Notes: a model not told the origin generated them from the sequence alone. A stretch of DNA of 9,467 nucleotides from Desulfonatronum sp. (GCA_007127655.1 SKYX01000212.1:1-9467), one strand, 5' to 3'. Shown: positions 1 to 6,980, numbered from the stretch's first letter. Translations and numbers: made by a program.

Positions 1-124
1 CTTGGCGCTGGGCAACGGCTTGATGAACGATTCCTGGTTCAGTCAAACAGTCGATCCGTTCCAAAAAGGGCAAACCAGCCTCAAAAATTTCAGATGGTTA
101 CGTGAGAACAAAATTGCCCTGTAA
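1..124 (+). CDS. C-terminal end of an unrecognised protein (partial, 5' end outside window)
   Basis: An open frame runs in from the left edge (first full codon at position 2) and ends at TAA 122-124, giving about 40 residues that end in RWLRENKIAL. The third codon position is mostly G or C, as in the other genes here, which favours this frame. A competing frame from position 1 ends earlier, at a TGA near 103-105. No family can be recognised from this tail: it is mixed polar/hydrophobic, with no cysteine motif or membrane segment. It lies 142 bases upstream of the GGDEF-TPR gene on the same strand, and I see no clear terminator between them, so co-transcription is possible. That it is a real gene end is likely but not certain. 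Confidence 0.5.
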   Translation, partial: LALGNGLMNDSWFSQTVDPFQKGQTSLKNFRWLRENKIAL

Positions 125-266
125 CCGCTCCCGGCCACCATGGACAATTTCCACCAAGCCGACTACGTTTCCACCCCAAAACACGCCACCTTTTCTCCCT
201 CGGTGGAGATGACGGGTCGGGCGGATATTTTTCGCCCGTTCCGGCGGTGGTTCAGGATTCTTTCGG
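125..266. other. Intergenic leader upstream of the GGDEF-TPR gene
   Basis: No gene is visible in this 142-base stretch. It holds a perfect 6-base inverted repeat, CGGGCG at 218-223 and CGCCCG at 233-238, around a T-rich 9-base loop. A competing pairing, ACGGG 212-216 with CCCGT 235-239, is also possible. No T-run follows the stem, so it does not look like an intrinsic terminator. It sits about 28 bases before the start codon and could fold in the 5' leader of the downstream mRNA. No convincing -35/-10 pair was found. Confidence 0.35.
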
Positions 267-2795
267 ATGTTCATCAAGACGCCAGATACCTCGGAATCAA
301 ACATTCGCCTTGAGCGCCAGGATATGATCACCCTGGAATCCGAACTGCGCCAAGCCATGGCCGGATTCCTCTCGTTTTCCTCCTACGGACTGTACTTCCC
401 CCCCCATCCTCCTCAGGAGATGCTCGTGGTCGATGACCAGGGGCAACGTCTTGTTCCCGTCTACCATTCGCGGGAAAAGAAAGCCCTGCTGCCCTTGCAT
501 CGTCATGGTGAGCTTTTGGGCATTTTCGTGGCCCGCAACGTGCCCGGCCGAGTGACCAAGAACACCCTTCACCTGTGGTCCTGTCTGTGCCGTCAGGTCA
601 TGGACAATCTGCTGCTGCATAAAAAGATCCAGGTGGACCCGCTTACGGGCTTGGCCAACGCGGTTTGTCTGGAACAAAATCTGGGTCGGGAGATCCGGCT
701 GGTACATCGCGGACTGTGGCCGGATACTCCGGGCAGCCTGGAGGACGGGGTGTCCGGGTTCAGTGCCAGCGTGGGGCTGGTCTGTCTGGATGTGGACGGG
801 TTTTCGCGGATCAACGAGCGCTGGGGATACCAGTTTGGTGATCTGGTGCTCCAGGATCTGGCCCGGCTCGTCACCCGCATGGCTCCGGAACAGGCCATCT
901 GCGCCAGGTTGCGCGAGGATACCCTGGCTATTTGTTTTTCCGGAGCCACCACGACGAAATGCCACCAGTTGGCTGCGAATCTGGCCCGGGAAGCCTCGGA
1001 ACTGCGTTGTGAAAACAAGATCAACGGTGAGCGGGTCCGACTCTCCGTCAGCCAGGGTTTTGTGACGTATCCCCAGGACTTTCATGGTCGACAACTGCGG
1101 CGCTCGGTCCGGGAACAGACCGGGTTGATGCTGGAGAAAGCCCGGCGGGCCCTGCGCGACGCCCAGGAGCACGGCCCGGGAAGAATCCGGGGATTTTCCG
1201 GCATTCTTCGGGAAAGCGGTATTGTGCTGGATGTTTTGCCCATGAACCGTGTTCTGGTCAGCCTGGGCCGCTCCGTGGATGCACGGGAAGGGCAGCGTTT
1301 TCTCGTCTGGGCCGCCCACGGGGAGAACGGCTTCGGCGCCGCCTCGCCTCTGGAGCCGGGAGGAAAAGAGGCGCCGCCGTCCCGGTTTTGCAAGGCTGAA
1401 ATCCAGTTGGTCGAGGTCCAGGGCGAGACCTCCGTGGCCGAGATCATCCTGCTGCACGATCCAGGCTGCGCCATCGTGTCGGAAGACCAGTTGACCATCC
1501 TGCACCCGGGAAGCTGGCAGAACGTGTTCGGCACCGTGAACGAGAGGAGACGGGAACACCGAGCGATTCGTCAGGAAGATCCGGTTCGTGGTGACGGCCT
1601 GGAGCCTGTTTCCGAGGCGGACGACGAAGAGGATCATGCCCCCGGGGGGGCGCGGGCTTGGATGCCCTTGCAGACCCATGAGTTTTCCCGTCATTGGACG
1701 GGCTTTCGCCAGAAGCATGCGCGGTTTGCCGTGATGTTGGCCTTTCTGGAAGGCGGCTCCATGGAGTCGGAACCGCTGGACCATGGCGACGTGGAGCGCA
1801 AGATGCATCAGCTCGGGGCCATGGCCGTGGAAAAATTGGGGCCGAACATGGTCCTTGGCCGGTTCAGCTTCAGCACCCTGGCCTGCCTGGTTCCGGAGTC
1901 CGACGCTCGGAGCCTGGAGGATTCAGCAAAAGCCCTGGTCAGGGACGCCGGAGAAAAGCTGCGCGGATCGGTCTACGTGGGCCTGGCGGAGTATCCCTGG
2001 TTGAACTTCACCAAAGCGAATACGCTGGAGAACAGTCGCAAGGCCCTGGAGCACGCCCTGATGCTGTCCGAGCCCAACGCCGTCGCCTTCTGTTCCACTT
2101 CACTGACGGTTAGTGCGGACCGGGCCTTTTCCAGCGGAGACGTCTATTCCGCCATGGAGGAGTACAGGCTGGCCCTACTGGCGGACGAGAATAATCTCAC
2201 CGCCAGAAACTCCCTGGGGGTCTGTTATGCCCGGCTGGGCAAATACGGCGACGCAGCGGCCCAGTTCGCGGAAATTCTGCGCCAAGCTCCTGACGACATC
2301 ATGGCCACCTACAACCAGGGGCACACCCTTCTGAAGCAAGGCGAGGCCGACCAGGCTCGGCGATTTTTCGAGCGCTGCCTGGAACTGGATCCGGAACACA
2401 TGTTCAGCCTGATCCGCCTGGGGCAAATGGCCGAACAGAGCGACGACGTGGAGGCGGCTCGGGATTACTATACCCGTGCCCGGTCGGTCCCGGGCGGTGA
2501 AGGTGTGACGCATCGTCACTTGGCCCGCCTGGAACTGCGGGAAGGCAACCTCGAACAGGCCCGGGAGCATCTGCATCAAGCCCTGGTGCACAATCCCAAG
2601 GACGCCCTGGCCATGCATCTGCTGGCCAAGATGTATCTCGAACAGGGCGAGGACGCCGAAATCGCCGAAACCCTGGCCAGGCAAAGCGTGGCCCTGCTTC
2701 CGGAACAGGGCGCGTATTGGGAGGTCCTGGCCAAGGCCCTGCAGAGCCAGGGTCGCCATGAAGAGGCCGCCTTGGCCCGGGAGCGGAGCGGTTAA
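267..2795 (+). CDS. GAF-like / tandem degenerate GGDEF / TPR signalling protein
   Basis: An 842-residue protein with no signal peptide or membrane segment, so probably cytoplasmic. Residues ~20-120 look GAF-like. A GGDEF domain follows at ~121-310: DPLTGLAN at 124-131, LDVDGF at 174-179, then the signature position reads R-L-REDTL-A (214-221) where RYGGDEFA is expected, and later YPQDF (268-272) and an EKARRALRDA helix. Only the Asp of the signature survives, so cyclase activity is unlikely. Residues ~312-415 look like a small beta barrel (V-x-V-x-LG then EGQRF-x-V). Residues ~483-610 repeat the GGDEF pattern more weakly: GRFSFSTLACLVP (531-543), GLAEYP (572-577) and an ARK-like helix. About seven TPR units fill ~613-840. 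The start at 267 has AGGA nine bases upstream; ATG 324 is the alternative. Probable role: a non-catalytic nucleotide-sensing or scaffold protein (inference). The domain reading is by eye. Confidence 0.85.
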   Translation: MFIKTPDTSESNIRLERQDMITLESELRQAMAGFLSFSSYGLYFPPHPPQEMLVVDDQGQRLVPVYHSREKKALLPLHRHGELLGIFVARNVPGRVTKNTLHLWSCLCRQVMDNLLLHKKIQVDPLTGLANAVCLEQNLGREIRLVHRGLWPDTPGSLEDGVSGFSASVGLVCLDVDGFSRINERWGYQFGDLVLQDLARLVTRMAPEQAICARLREDTLAICFSGATTTKCHQLAANLAREASELRCENKINGERVRLSVSQGFVTYPQDFHGRQLRRSVREQTGLMLEKARRALRDAQEHGPGRIRGFSGILRESGIVLDVLPMNRVLVSLGRSVDAREGQRFLVWAAHGENGFGAASPLEPGGKEAPPSRFCKAEIQLVEVQGETSVAEIILLHDPGCAIVSEDQLTILHPGSWQNVFGTVNERRREHRAIRQEDPVRGDGLEPVSEADDEEDHAPGGARAWMPLQTHEFSRHWTGFRQKHARFAVMLAFLEGGSMESEPLDHGDVERKMHQLGAMAVEKLGPNMVLGRFSFSTLACLVPESDARSLEDSAKALVRDAGEKLRGSVYVGLAEYPWLNFTKANTLENSRKALEHALMLSEPNAVAFCSTSLTVSADRAFSSGDVYSAMEEYRLALLADENNLTARNSLGVCYARLGKYGDAAAQFAEILRQAPDDIMATYNQGHTLLKQGEADQARRFFERCLELDPEHMFSLIRLGQMAEQSDDVEAARDYYTRARSVPGGEGVTHRHLARLELREGNLEQAREHLHQALVHNPKDALAMHLLAKMYLEQGEDAEIAETLARQSVALLPEQGAYWEVLAKALQSQGRHEEAALARERSG

Positions 2796-2802
2796 GGACG
2801 GT

Positions 2803-3036
2803 TCACGCTTGCAACGTCTTTCCGTGGAGAGACGTCACCTCGATGCAGTCCTTGGGACAGTAGGCCGCGGCCTTGCGCAGGTCCTCTTCGGATCCTTGGC
2901 TTGTTTTCAGATACGGAAGCTCCTGGTCTTCACCCCAACCGAAAACCTCCGGGCACAGCTCGACGCAAGCCTGGCAGCTCGTACAATGTTCCAGATCGAG
3001 GCTCGCTTCCGCGAGGGGGAGAGAAGGGGCGGGCAT
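2803..3036 (-). CDS. Single-cluster [4Fe-4S] ferredoxin
   Basis: A 77-residue electron carrier. The cysteines are C18-x2-C21-x2-C24, C28 (in ELCP), C60 followed by Pro, and C64. The set C18, C21, C24 and C60-Pro matches the single [4Fe-4S] cluster of Desulfovibrio-type ferredoxins; the C24-to-C60 distance of 36 is the usual one. C28 sits where D. gigas ferredoxin has its non-ligand cysteine, and the CPxxC ending recalls D. africanus ferredoxin I. A second cluster is not expected because no second CxxCxxC is present. The remainder is acidic, as usual for the family. ATG 3036 is preceded by GGAG six bases away. It lies 72 bases downstream of selA on the same strand with no visible terminator, so it is probably the last gene of that operon. 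It converges on the GGDEF-TPR gene with only 7 bases between the stop codons. Redox partner unknown. Confidence 0.9.
   Translation of the reverse strand: MPAPSLPLAEASLDLEHCTSCQACVELCPEVFGWGEDQELPYLKTSQGSEEDLRKAAAYCPKDCIEVTSLHGKTLQA
2814..2835. other. Inverted repeat at the end of the ferredoxin gene, near the convergent junction
   Basis: ACGTCT (2814-2819) pairs with AGACGT (2830-2835), and TCC/GGA pair inside with one T-G wobble, giving a nearly complete 10-base stem with a tiny loop. It lies within the last codons of the ferredoxin gene and about 20 bases beyond the stop of the convergent gene. Neither direction has a T-run after the stem, so it is at best an atypical bidirectional terminator. 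Chance is a real alternative. Confidence 0.25.
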
Positions 3037-3108
3037 GGTTGCTCCGAGGGGGGGCGTTTTGGGTTTGCGGGGGTGGTGATGCGGTTATGATCCCATTTGG
3101 CGGGTAGC

Positions 3109-4512
3109 TTACGGGGCCAACACCTTGGCCAGAACCTTGGACGCCAGGGCATGTTCCGCGTCGGCCAGGGTGCGAGGGTCCAGGCAGAAGGCGTCGTGCT
3201 CGATGCGACCGATCAGGGGCGGATCGGTGTCCAGGAGGGCGTCGCGCAGCGCCTCCACCCCGATGTCCGTGCCTTGAGGGCGAACAGCTACCAGGGTCGT
3301 GGGCAGGTCCCGCTCCGGATACGCCCCGCCACCCACTCGTGAAGCGCCGGGAAGCAGTGTGATATTGGCGCTTATGCCCAGGGCCCGGCGCAAGCCGCGG
3401 ACCAGTTTGCTTGCTTGCCGCCGCAGTTCCTCGGCCGACGCGGTGATCATCCGCAGGGTCGGGATTTCCCGGCGGGCCAGTTCCGGGTCCAGGTAGAGGC
3501 GCAACGTGGCCTCCAGGGCGGCCAGGGTCATTTTGTCGATGCGCAGGGCCCGGTTTATGGGGTTCTTCTTGATCGGATCGATGTATTCCTTACGCCCCAC
3601 GATGATCCCGGCCTGGGGCCCACCCAGAACCTTGTCCCCGCTGAAGGTGACCACCGCGGCCCCGTCGGCCACGGCCTCCTGGACCGTTGGTTCGTGGTCC
3701 AGGCCGTAGGGCGTGAAGTCGAACAGATTGCCGCTGCCCAGGTCCTCCAGTACCGGCAGGCCGTGTTTTTCGCCCAGGGCAACCATCTCCCGTAGCCCGA
3801 CTTCCTTGTGAAAGCCGATGATCCGGAAGTTCGAGGTGTGCACCTTGAGCAGGGCCGCGGTTTCCGGAGTGATCGCCCGCTCGTAGTCGTACGGATGGGT
3901 CCGATTGGTGGCCCCCACTTCCCGCAGCACGGCCCCGCTCTTGGCCATCACGTCCGGGATGCGAAACGAGCCGCCGATTTCCACCAACTGCCCCCGGGAA
4001 ACCACCACTTCCTTGCCCTTGGCCAGGGTATCCAGCATCAGCAGTACCGCGGCGGCGTTGTTGTTCACCACCAGCCCGGCCTCGGCCCCTGTCAGCTTGC
4101 ACAGCAGTTCCTCCACGTGGGCGTAACGGCTGCCGCGCTGGCCTGTGTCCAGGGAAAATTCCAGATTCGAGTAATGGACGCAGGCCTCGGTCACGGCCTC
4201 CACGGCCGGGCGGGCCAGCAGGGAGCGCCCCAGATTGGTGTGCACCACCACGCCCGTGGCGTTGATCACCCGCCGAAAATGCGGCCTGGAGGCCCGATCC
4301 AGAAAGGCGTGCAGCGGCCCCTCCAGGGCGGACCATTGCAGTTCCTCGGAGGTGGTCAGTTTCTGCCCGCGAATGGCCGCCCGCAATTGATCCAGGTGCA
4401 CATTGACGAGGTCCTTGAGCAGGGGACGCGGCAGATGCGCGTAGCGACCGGACTCCGAGACCCGTTGCAGAATCAGGTCCACGGAGGGCAGCAAGCGATA
4501 CAGTTCAGACAT
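3109..4512 (-). CDS. selA: L-seryl-tRNA(Sec) selenium transferase
   Basis: SelA is a cytoplasmic PLP enzyme that converts seryl-tRNA(Sec) to selenocysteinyl-tRNA(Sec) using selenophosphate. The 467-residue product has the usual length. It begins with the family's N-terminal region (LLPSVDLIL, 7-15), followed by RRVINATGVVVHTNLGRS (80-97) and VNNNAAAVLL (149-158). The PLP lysine is K294 in TFSGDKVLGGPQAG, almost the same number as Lys295 of E. coli SelA. The start is set at 4512: GGAG lies five bases upstream and the protein then begins MSELYRLLPS. The open frame continues 72 codons further upstream, but that part is translated palindromic repeat and is rejected. selB and selC are not in the window. 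Its presence implies the organism makes selenoproteins, such as formate dehydrogenases or hydrogenases in sulfate reducers (family knowledge). It is followed by a ferredoxin gene. Confidence 0.97.
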   Translation of the reverse strand: MSELYRLLPSVDLILQRVSESGRYAHLPRPLLKDLVNVHLDQLRAAIRGQKLTTSEELQWSALEGPLHAFLDRASRPHFRRVINATGVVVHTNLGRSLLARPAVEAVTEACVHYSNLEFSLDTGQRGSRYAHVEELLCKLTGAEAGLVVNNNAAAVLLMLDTLAKGKEVVVSRGQLVEIGGSFRIPDVMAKSGAVLREVGATNRTHPYDYERAITPETAALLKVHTSNFRIIGFHKEVGLREMVALGEKHGLPVLEDLGSGNLFDFTPYGLDHEPTVQEAVADGAAVVTFSGDKVLGGPQAGIIVGRKEYIDPIKKNPINRALRIDKMTLAALEATLRLYLDPELARREIPTLRMITASAEELRRQASKLVRGLRRALGISANITLLPGASRVGGGAYPERDLPTTLVAVRPQGTDIGVEALRDALLDTDPPLIGRIEHDAFCLDPRTLADAEHALASKVLAKVLAP

Positions 4513-4517
4513 GGAAT

Positions 4518-4521
4518 CTCC
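4518..4521 (-). promoter_or_regulatory. Ribosome binding site that fixes the selA start
   Basis: The minus strand reads GGAG here, five bases before ATG 4512. This is the reason for choosing that start over the much longer open frame beginning at 4728, which overlaps the end of folC and runs through the palindromic repeat. Confidence 0.75.
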
Positions 4522-4582
4522 GGGATAGAGAATAAGTGGTATCTGCACAAAAAGCGGGACGCAGCCTGTAAGCCCTCTTGTG

Positions 4583-4612
4583 CCTGGATTCCCGCGAAGG
4601 CGGGAATCCAGG
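4583..4612. repeat. REP-like palindromic element, copy 1
   Basis: A perfect 13-base inverted repeat: CCTGGATTCCCGC at 4583-4595 and its complement at 4600-4612, around the loop GAAG (4596-4599). The core ATTCC-(C/G)GC-GAAG-GC-(C/G)GGAAT also occurs at 7651-7670, which supports a dispersed family. Elements of this general form (GGATTCCCGC…GCGGGAAT) are common between genes in proteobacteria. No T-run follows on either strand, so it is not a classical terminator, although as RNA it would form a very stable hairpin between folC and selA. Confidence 0.75.
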
Positions 4613-4664
4613 TCATGCTTGACACAATTTTTTGAGCAATTCCCAAAACCCTGCTTCGCGTCGA

Positions 4665-5969
4665 TCACGCCTCCAACCACTCCGGGTGCAGGGCGTAGAT
4701 TTCCGCCAAGAGATAGAGCGAACCGCAAATCAGAATTGAGCCATGGGGCCGGATATGGGCCCGAGCATGTTCCTGGGCCAGGTCCAAGGCCGTTGCCGGA
4801 TCAGGAGCGGTTTGGGCTTGGGGACCCAGTTCGCGGGCGATCTCCCATGCGGGGCGGCTGCGTGGCTGCGTGGGCAGTTCAGGAACAAAGATCGGCCCGG
4901 ATGTCAATTGTCGGACCAGGGGGGCCATGGCGGTCAGGTCCTTGTCCCGCATGCAGGTGAAGATCACCGCGCTGGAGCGGATGGCCATTTTGCTCAGGGC
5001 CGCGTTCAGAGTCTCCAGGGCCGGGGGGTTGTGCGCGCCGTCCAAAATGATTTCCGAGGGGATTTCCGGTGAGCCTCCCGGTGACATGGTTACGCGTTGC
5101 AGGCGTCCGGGCCAAGCTCTGGAGGTCAGGGCGTGTTTACAGGCATCAGGGCGCACGGGCCAGCCCTGGCTATGGGCCAGGCTCGTCCACCCCGCCAGGG
5201 CCAGGTGGGCGTTGCTGCGTTGGTGGTCGCCGAGCAAGGCCGGAGCAATGGCGTTCCATGCCTGGATATTGGCCTGCATTTCGGCGGACATTTCGGCGAT
5301 GTCGTTGACACTGTGTACGACCACTCCCTGGCCGGCTGCCTCCTGCTCCAGGACTTCACGGACCACGGCGGCCTGGGGGGCCGAGACGACCACCGTGCCG
5401 GGCTTGATGGCTCCGGCCTTGTCCCGGGCGATGTTTTCCAGGCCGGGGCCGATGATCTGGTCGTGGTCCAGGCCGATGGGCGTGATCAGGAGCAGGTCCG
5501 GGGTCCAGGTGGAGGTGGCGTCGTTGCGTCCGCCCAGTCCGGCTTCCAGCACGATCAGGTCCACGCGCTCCGCGGTGAAGCCGATCATGGCCATCAACGC
5601 GATGGTCTCGAAATAGGTCAGGCCGATGTCGTTGCAGGCGGCGTGGACAGTGTTGGCCCAGCTCAGGATTTGCTCCTCGGTAGCCGGGTTGCCATTGACG
5701 CGGACCCGTTCTCTGAGGGTCAGAAAGTGGGGTGAGGTGAACAGCCCGACGGCAAGGCCGTGTTCCGCGGCGAGCCGGGAGAGAAAAAACGCGGTGGAGC
5801 CTTTGCCGTTGGTCCCCACCACCTGGGCCAGGGGGGCGGCCGGCCGGACGATGTCCAGGCGATTCGCGGCATCGCGCATCCGTTCAAAACCCAGGCGCAT
5901 GTGGAACATGCCCAGGGCGTCCATATGGCGCTGGAAGTCCGGGAAATCAGAAAACGATTTCTTCGCCAT
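4665..5969 (-). CDS. folC: Bifunctional folylpolyglutamate synthase / dihydrofolate synthase
   Basis: FolC is a cytoplasmic ATP-dependent Mur-ligase-family enzyme. It joins glutamate to dihydropteroate and extends the gamma-glutamyl tail of folates. The 434-residue product has the family length. Visible motifs in order: the P-loop VGTNGKGST (51-59), TSPH (78-81), EAGLGGRNDATS (142-153), GLDH (166-169), RDKAGAIK (182-189) with K184 in the place of the carbamylated lysine, LLGDHQRSNAHLAL (245-258), WPGRLQ (286-291), LDGAHNPPA (309-317) and GSLYLLAE (416-423). The start at 5969 overlaps the upstream phosphodiesterase-like gene by 23 bases and has no good ribosome binding site, which suggests translational coupling; ATG 5924 is a possible later start. 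Whether it does both reactions or mainly polyglutamylation cannot be told from sequence by eye. Confidence 0.96.
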   Translation of the reverse strand: MAKKSFSDFPDFQRHMDALGMFHMRLGFERMRDAANRLDIVRPAAPLAQVVGTNGKGSTAFFLSRLAAEHGLAVGLFTSPHFLTLRERVRVNGNPATEEQILSWANTVHAACNDIGLTYFETIALMAMIGFTAERVDLIVLEAGLGGRNDATSTWTPDLLLITPIGLDHDQIIGPGLENIARDKAGAIKPGTVVVSAPQAAVVREVLEQEAAGQGVVVHSVNDIAEMSAEMQANIQAWNAIAPALLGDHQRSNAHLALAGWTSLAHSQGWPVRPDACKHALTSRAWPGRLQRVTMSPGGSPEIPSEIILDGAHNPPALETLNAALSKMAIRSSAVIFTCMRDKDLTAMAPLVRQLTSGPIFVPELPTQPRSRPAWEIARELGPQAQTAPDPATALDLAQEHARAHIRPHGSILICGSLYLLAEIYALHPEWLEA

Positions 5970-6732
5970 CGCGCAGCAGGTGGTAGGTGTAGCCGTCCAG
6001 AGCCTGATGCAGCTGTTCCTGGATATCGGTGGAAAAGGTGGACTTCATGTGCGAGATGTAGATCTTGGGCCGAACGCCCAGTTTGTCCAACTCGGTCCGG
6101 AGCAGCCTGGGCGTGAGGTGCTTGGAGAGCAGGGCCAGTTTTTCCATGGCGTCGGGAAACGAGGCTTCAATGATCAGGTTTTCCAGGGTAAAGGGCAGGT
6201 CGTTCAGGAACGTCCACCAGTCGTCGGTGGGGCCGGTGTCTCCGGTAAAGGCGAAGTGTCGCCCGGAGGCCGGGTCGAGGAGCAGGTAGCCGGATGCGGC
6301 GGTGGCGTGGTTGACCGGAACGGTGACCGCCCGCAGACCGGCCACGTCCTCCCAGACTCCGGGTTCCAGTGGGGCATACGTCAGGACCGGGTTGGCGAAG
6401 GTCGGCAGGATGGTGAAGTCCGGCCAGATGGTGTCGTTGAGCAGGTGGGTCCGGATGCTTTCCAGCACCGGGGCCAGGCCGCGGAGGCGCACGGCCCCGT
6501 GCTCGTTGCGGGCCACCAGCTCGATCAGGTTGTCCGCCAGAAACAAAATGTCCTTGATATGGTCCAGGTGGGCGTGGGTGACCAGGATTTCCTGGATCGC
6601 GGCCTGGTCCGCAAGAGGCATGGACGAAGTCACTGACCCGGCGTCCAGCAGGAGGGTCTTGTTCACCAGAAAGGACGTCAGATTGTATCCGGGGAGATCC
6701 GAGCCCGAACAGCCGAGAACGTGCAGCCGCAT
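5947..6732 (-). CDS. Metallo-beta-lactamase-fold protein, class II cyclic-nucleotide phosphodiesterase type
   Basis: A 261-residue metallohydrolase. The metal site is clear: THAHLDH (52-58; H53, H55, D57, H58), H142 in PVNHAT, D165 in FTGDTGP, and H228 in ISHMK. HAHLDHIKDILFLADN resembles the class II cAMP phosphodiesterase signature (HxHLDH followed by a hydrophobic stretch), and such proteins are usually annotated as 3',5'-cyclic-nucleotide phosphodiesterase. The true substrate in this organism is not shown by the sequence; other MBL nucleases or phosphodiesterases remain possible. There is no signal peptide, so it is probably cytoplasmic. ATG 6732 has GGAG seven bases upstream. It is the first gene of the minus-strand cluster and overlaps folC by 23 bases. 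Confidence 0.85.
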   Translation of the reverse strand: MRLHVLGCSGSDLPGYNLTSFLVNKTLLLDAGSVTSSMPLADQAAIQEILVTHAHLDHIKDILFLADNLIELVARNEHGAVRLRGLAPVLESIRTHLLNDTIWPDFTILPTFANPVLTYAPLEPGVWEDVAGLRAVTVPVNHATAASGYLLLDPASGRHFAFTGDTGPTDDWWTFLNDLPFTLENLIIEASFPDAMEKLALLSKHLTPRLLRTELDKLGVRPKIYISHMKSTFSTDIQEQLHQALDGYTYHLLRDGEEIVF

Positions 6733-6903
6733 GACAATGCTCCGTTAATAAAATAGGTGATGCTCGAGGAGTCCTCCGAGCCGGAGAATATCTGGCACAG
6801 GGTCGAAGGGTTGGTCAACCGAAACAAGGATTCAGCAGTCCGGCTCAGGCCGACTTGACCACCGCCCGGCCATGGGGTAGCTGGGCGGAAAAACATATTC
6901 GAT

Positions 6904-6921
6904 ATTCCCCATGGGGGGAAT
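6904..6921. promoter_or_regulatory. Candidate operator-like palindrome
   Basis: ATTCCCC (6904-6910) and GGGGAAT (6915-6921) form a perfect 7-base inverted repeat with a 4-base centre. It lies about 140-160 bases before greA and 170-190 before the divergent gene, where a regulator could act on both. No T-run specific to a terminator follows (TTTT at 6921-6924 overlaps the arm). The function is a guess. Confidence 0.25.
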
Positions 6922-6980
6922 TTTCATGGCCAGGGCGACCCAACCTCTGCGAACGGGTGTCCTGGCCTTTCGTCATCCAT

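Larger units (their letters stand above)
4513..4664. other. folC-selA intergenic region
   Basis: These 152 bases hold the selA ribosome binding site and a 30-base palindromic repeat, described separately. No small gene, tRNA or T-tailed terminator is visible. Minus-strand transcription from folC could continue into selA, or selA may have its own promoter; I could not identify a good one. Confidence 0.5.

Noticed and set aside
297..1808. 503-codon minus-strand open frame opposite the GGDEF-TPR gene
   Set aside because: It is antisense to a protein with clear GGDEF landmarks. Its translation has no recognisable motif and a composition typical of reverse-frame GC-rich DNA.
4583..4612. Intrinsic terminator for folC
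   Set aside because: The stem is perfect, but no T-run follows it on the minus strand; it fits a dispersed palindrome better.
3808..4635. 275-codon plus-strand open frame opposite selA
   Set aside because: It is antisense to selA with a His/Gln/Gly-rich translation and no domain; it is a shadow frame.
4513..4664. Possible selC (tRNA-Sec) near selA
   Set aside because: No cloverleaf and no T-arm-like GGTTCGA-type sequence could be found here or in the other gaps.
4513..4728. Upstream extension of selA by 72 codons
   Set aside because: It reads through the palindromic repeat and into the end of folC. GGAG before ATG 4512 and the normal SelA N-terminus there fix the start.
5626..6636. 336-codon plus-strand open frame opposite folC and the phosphodiesterase-like gene
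   Set aside because: It crosses two well-supported minus-strand genes and shows no motif of its own.
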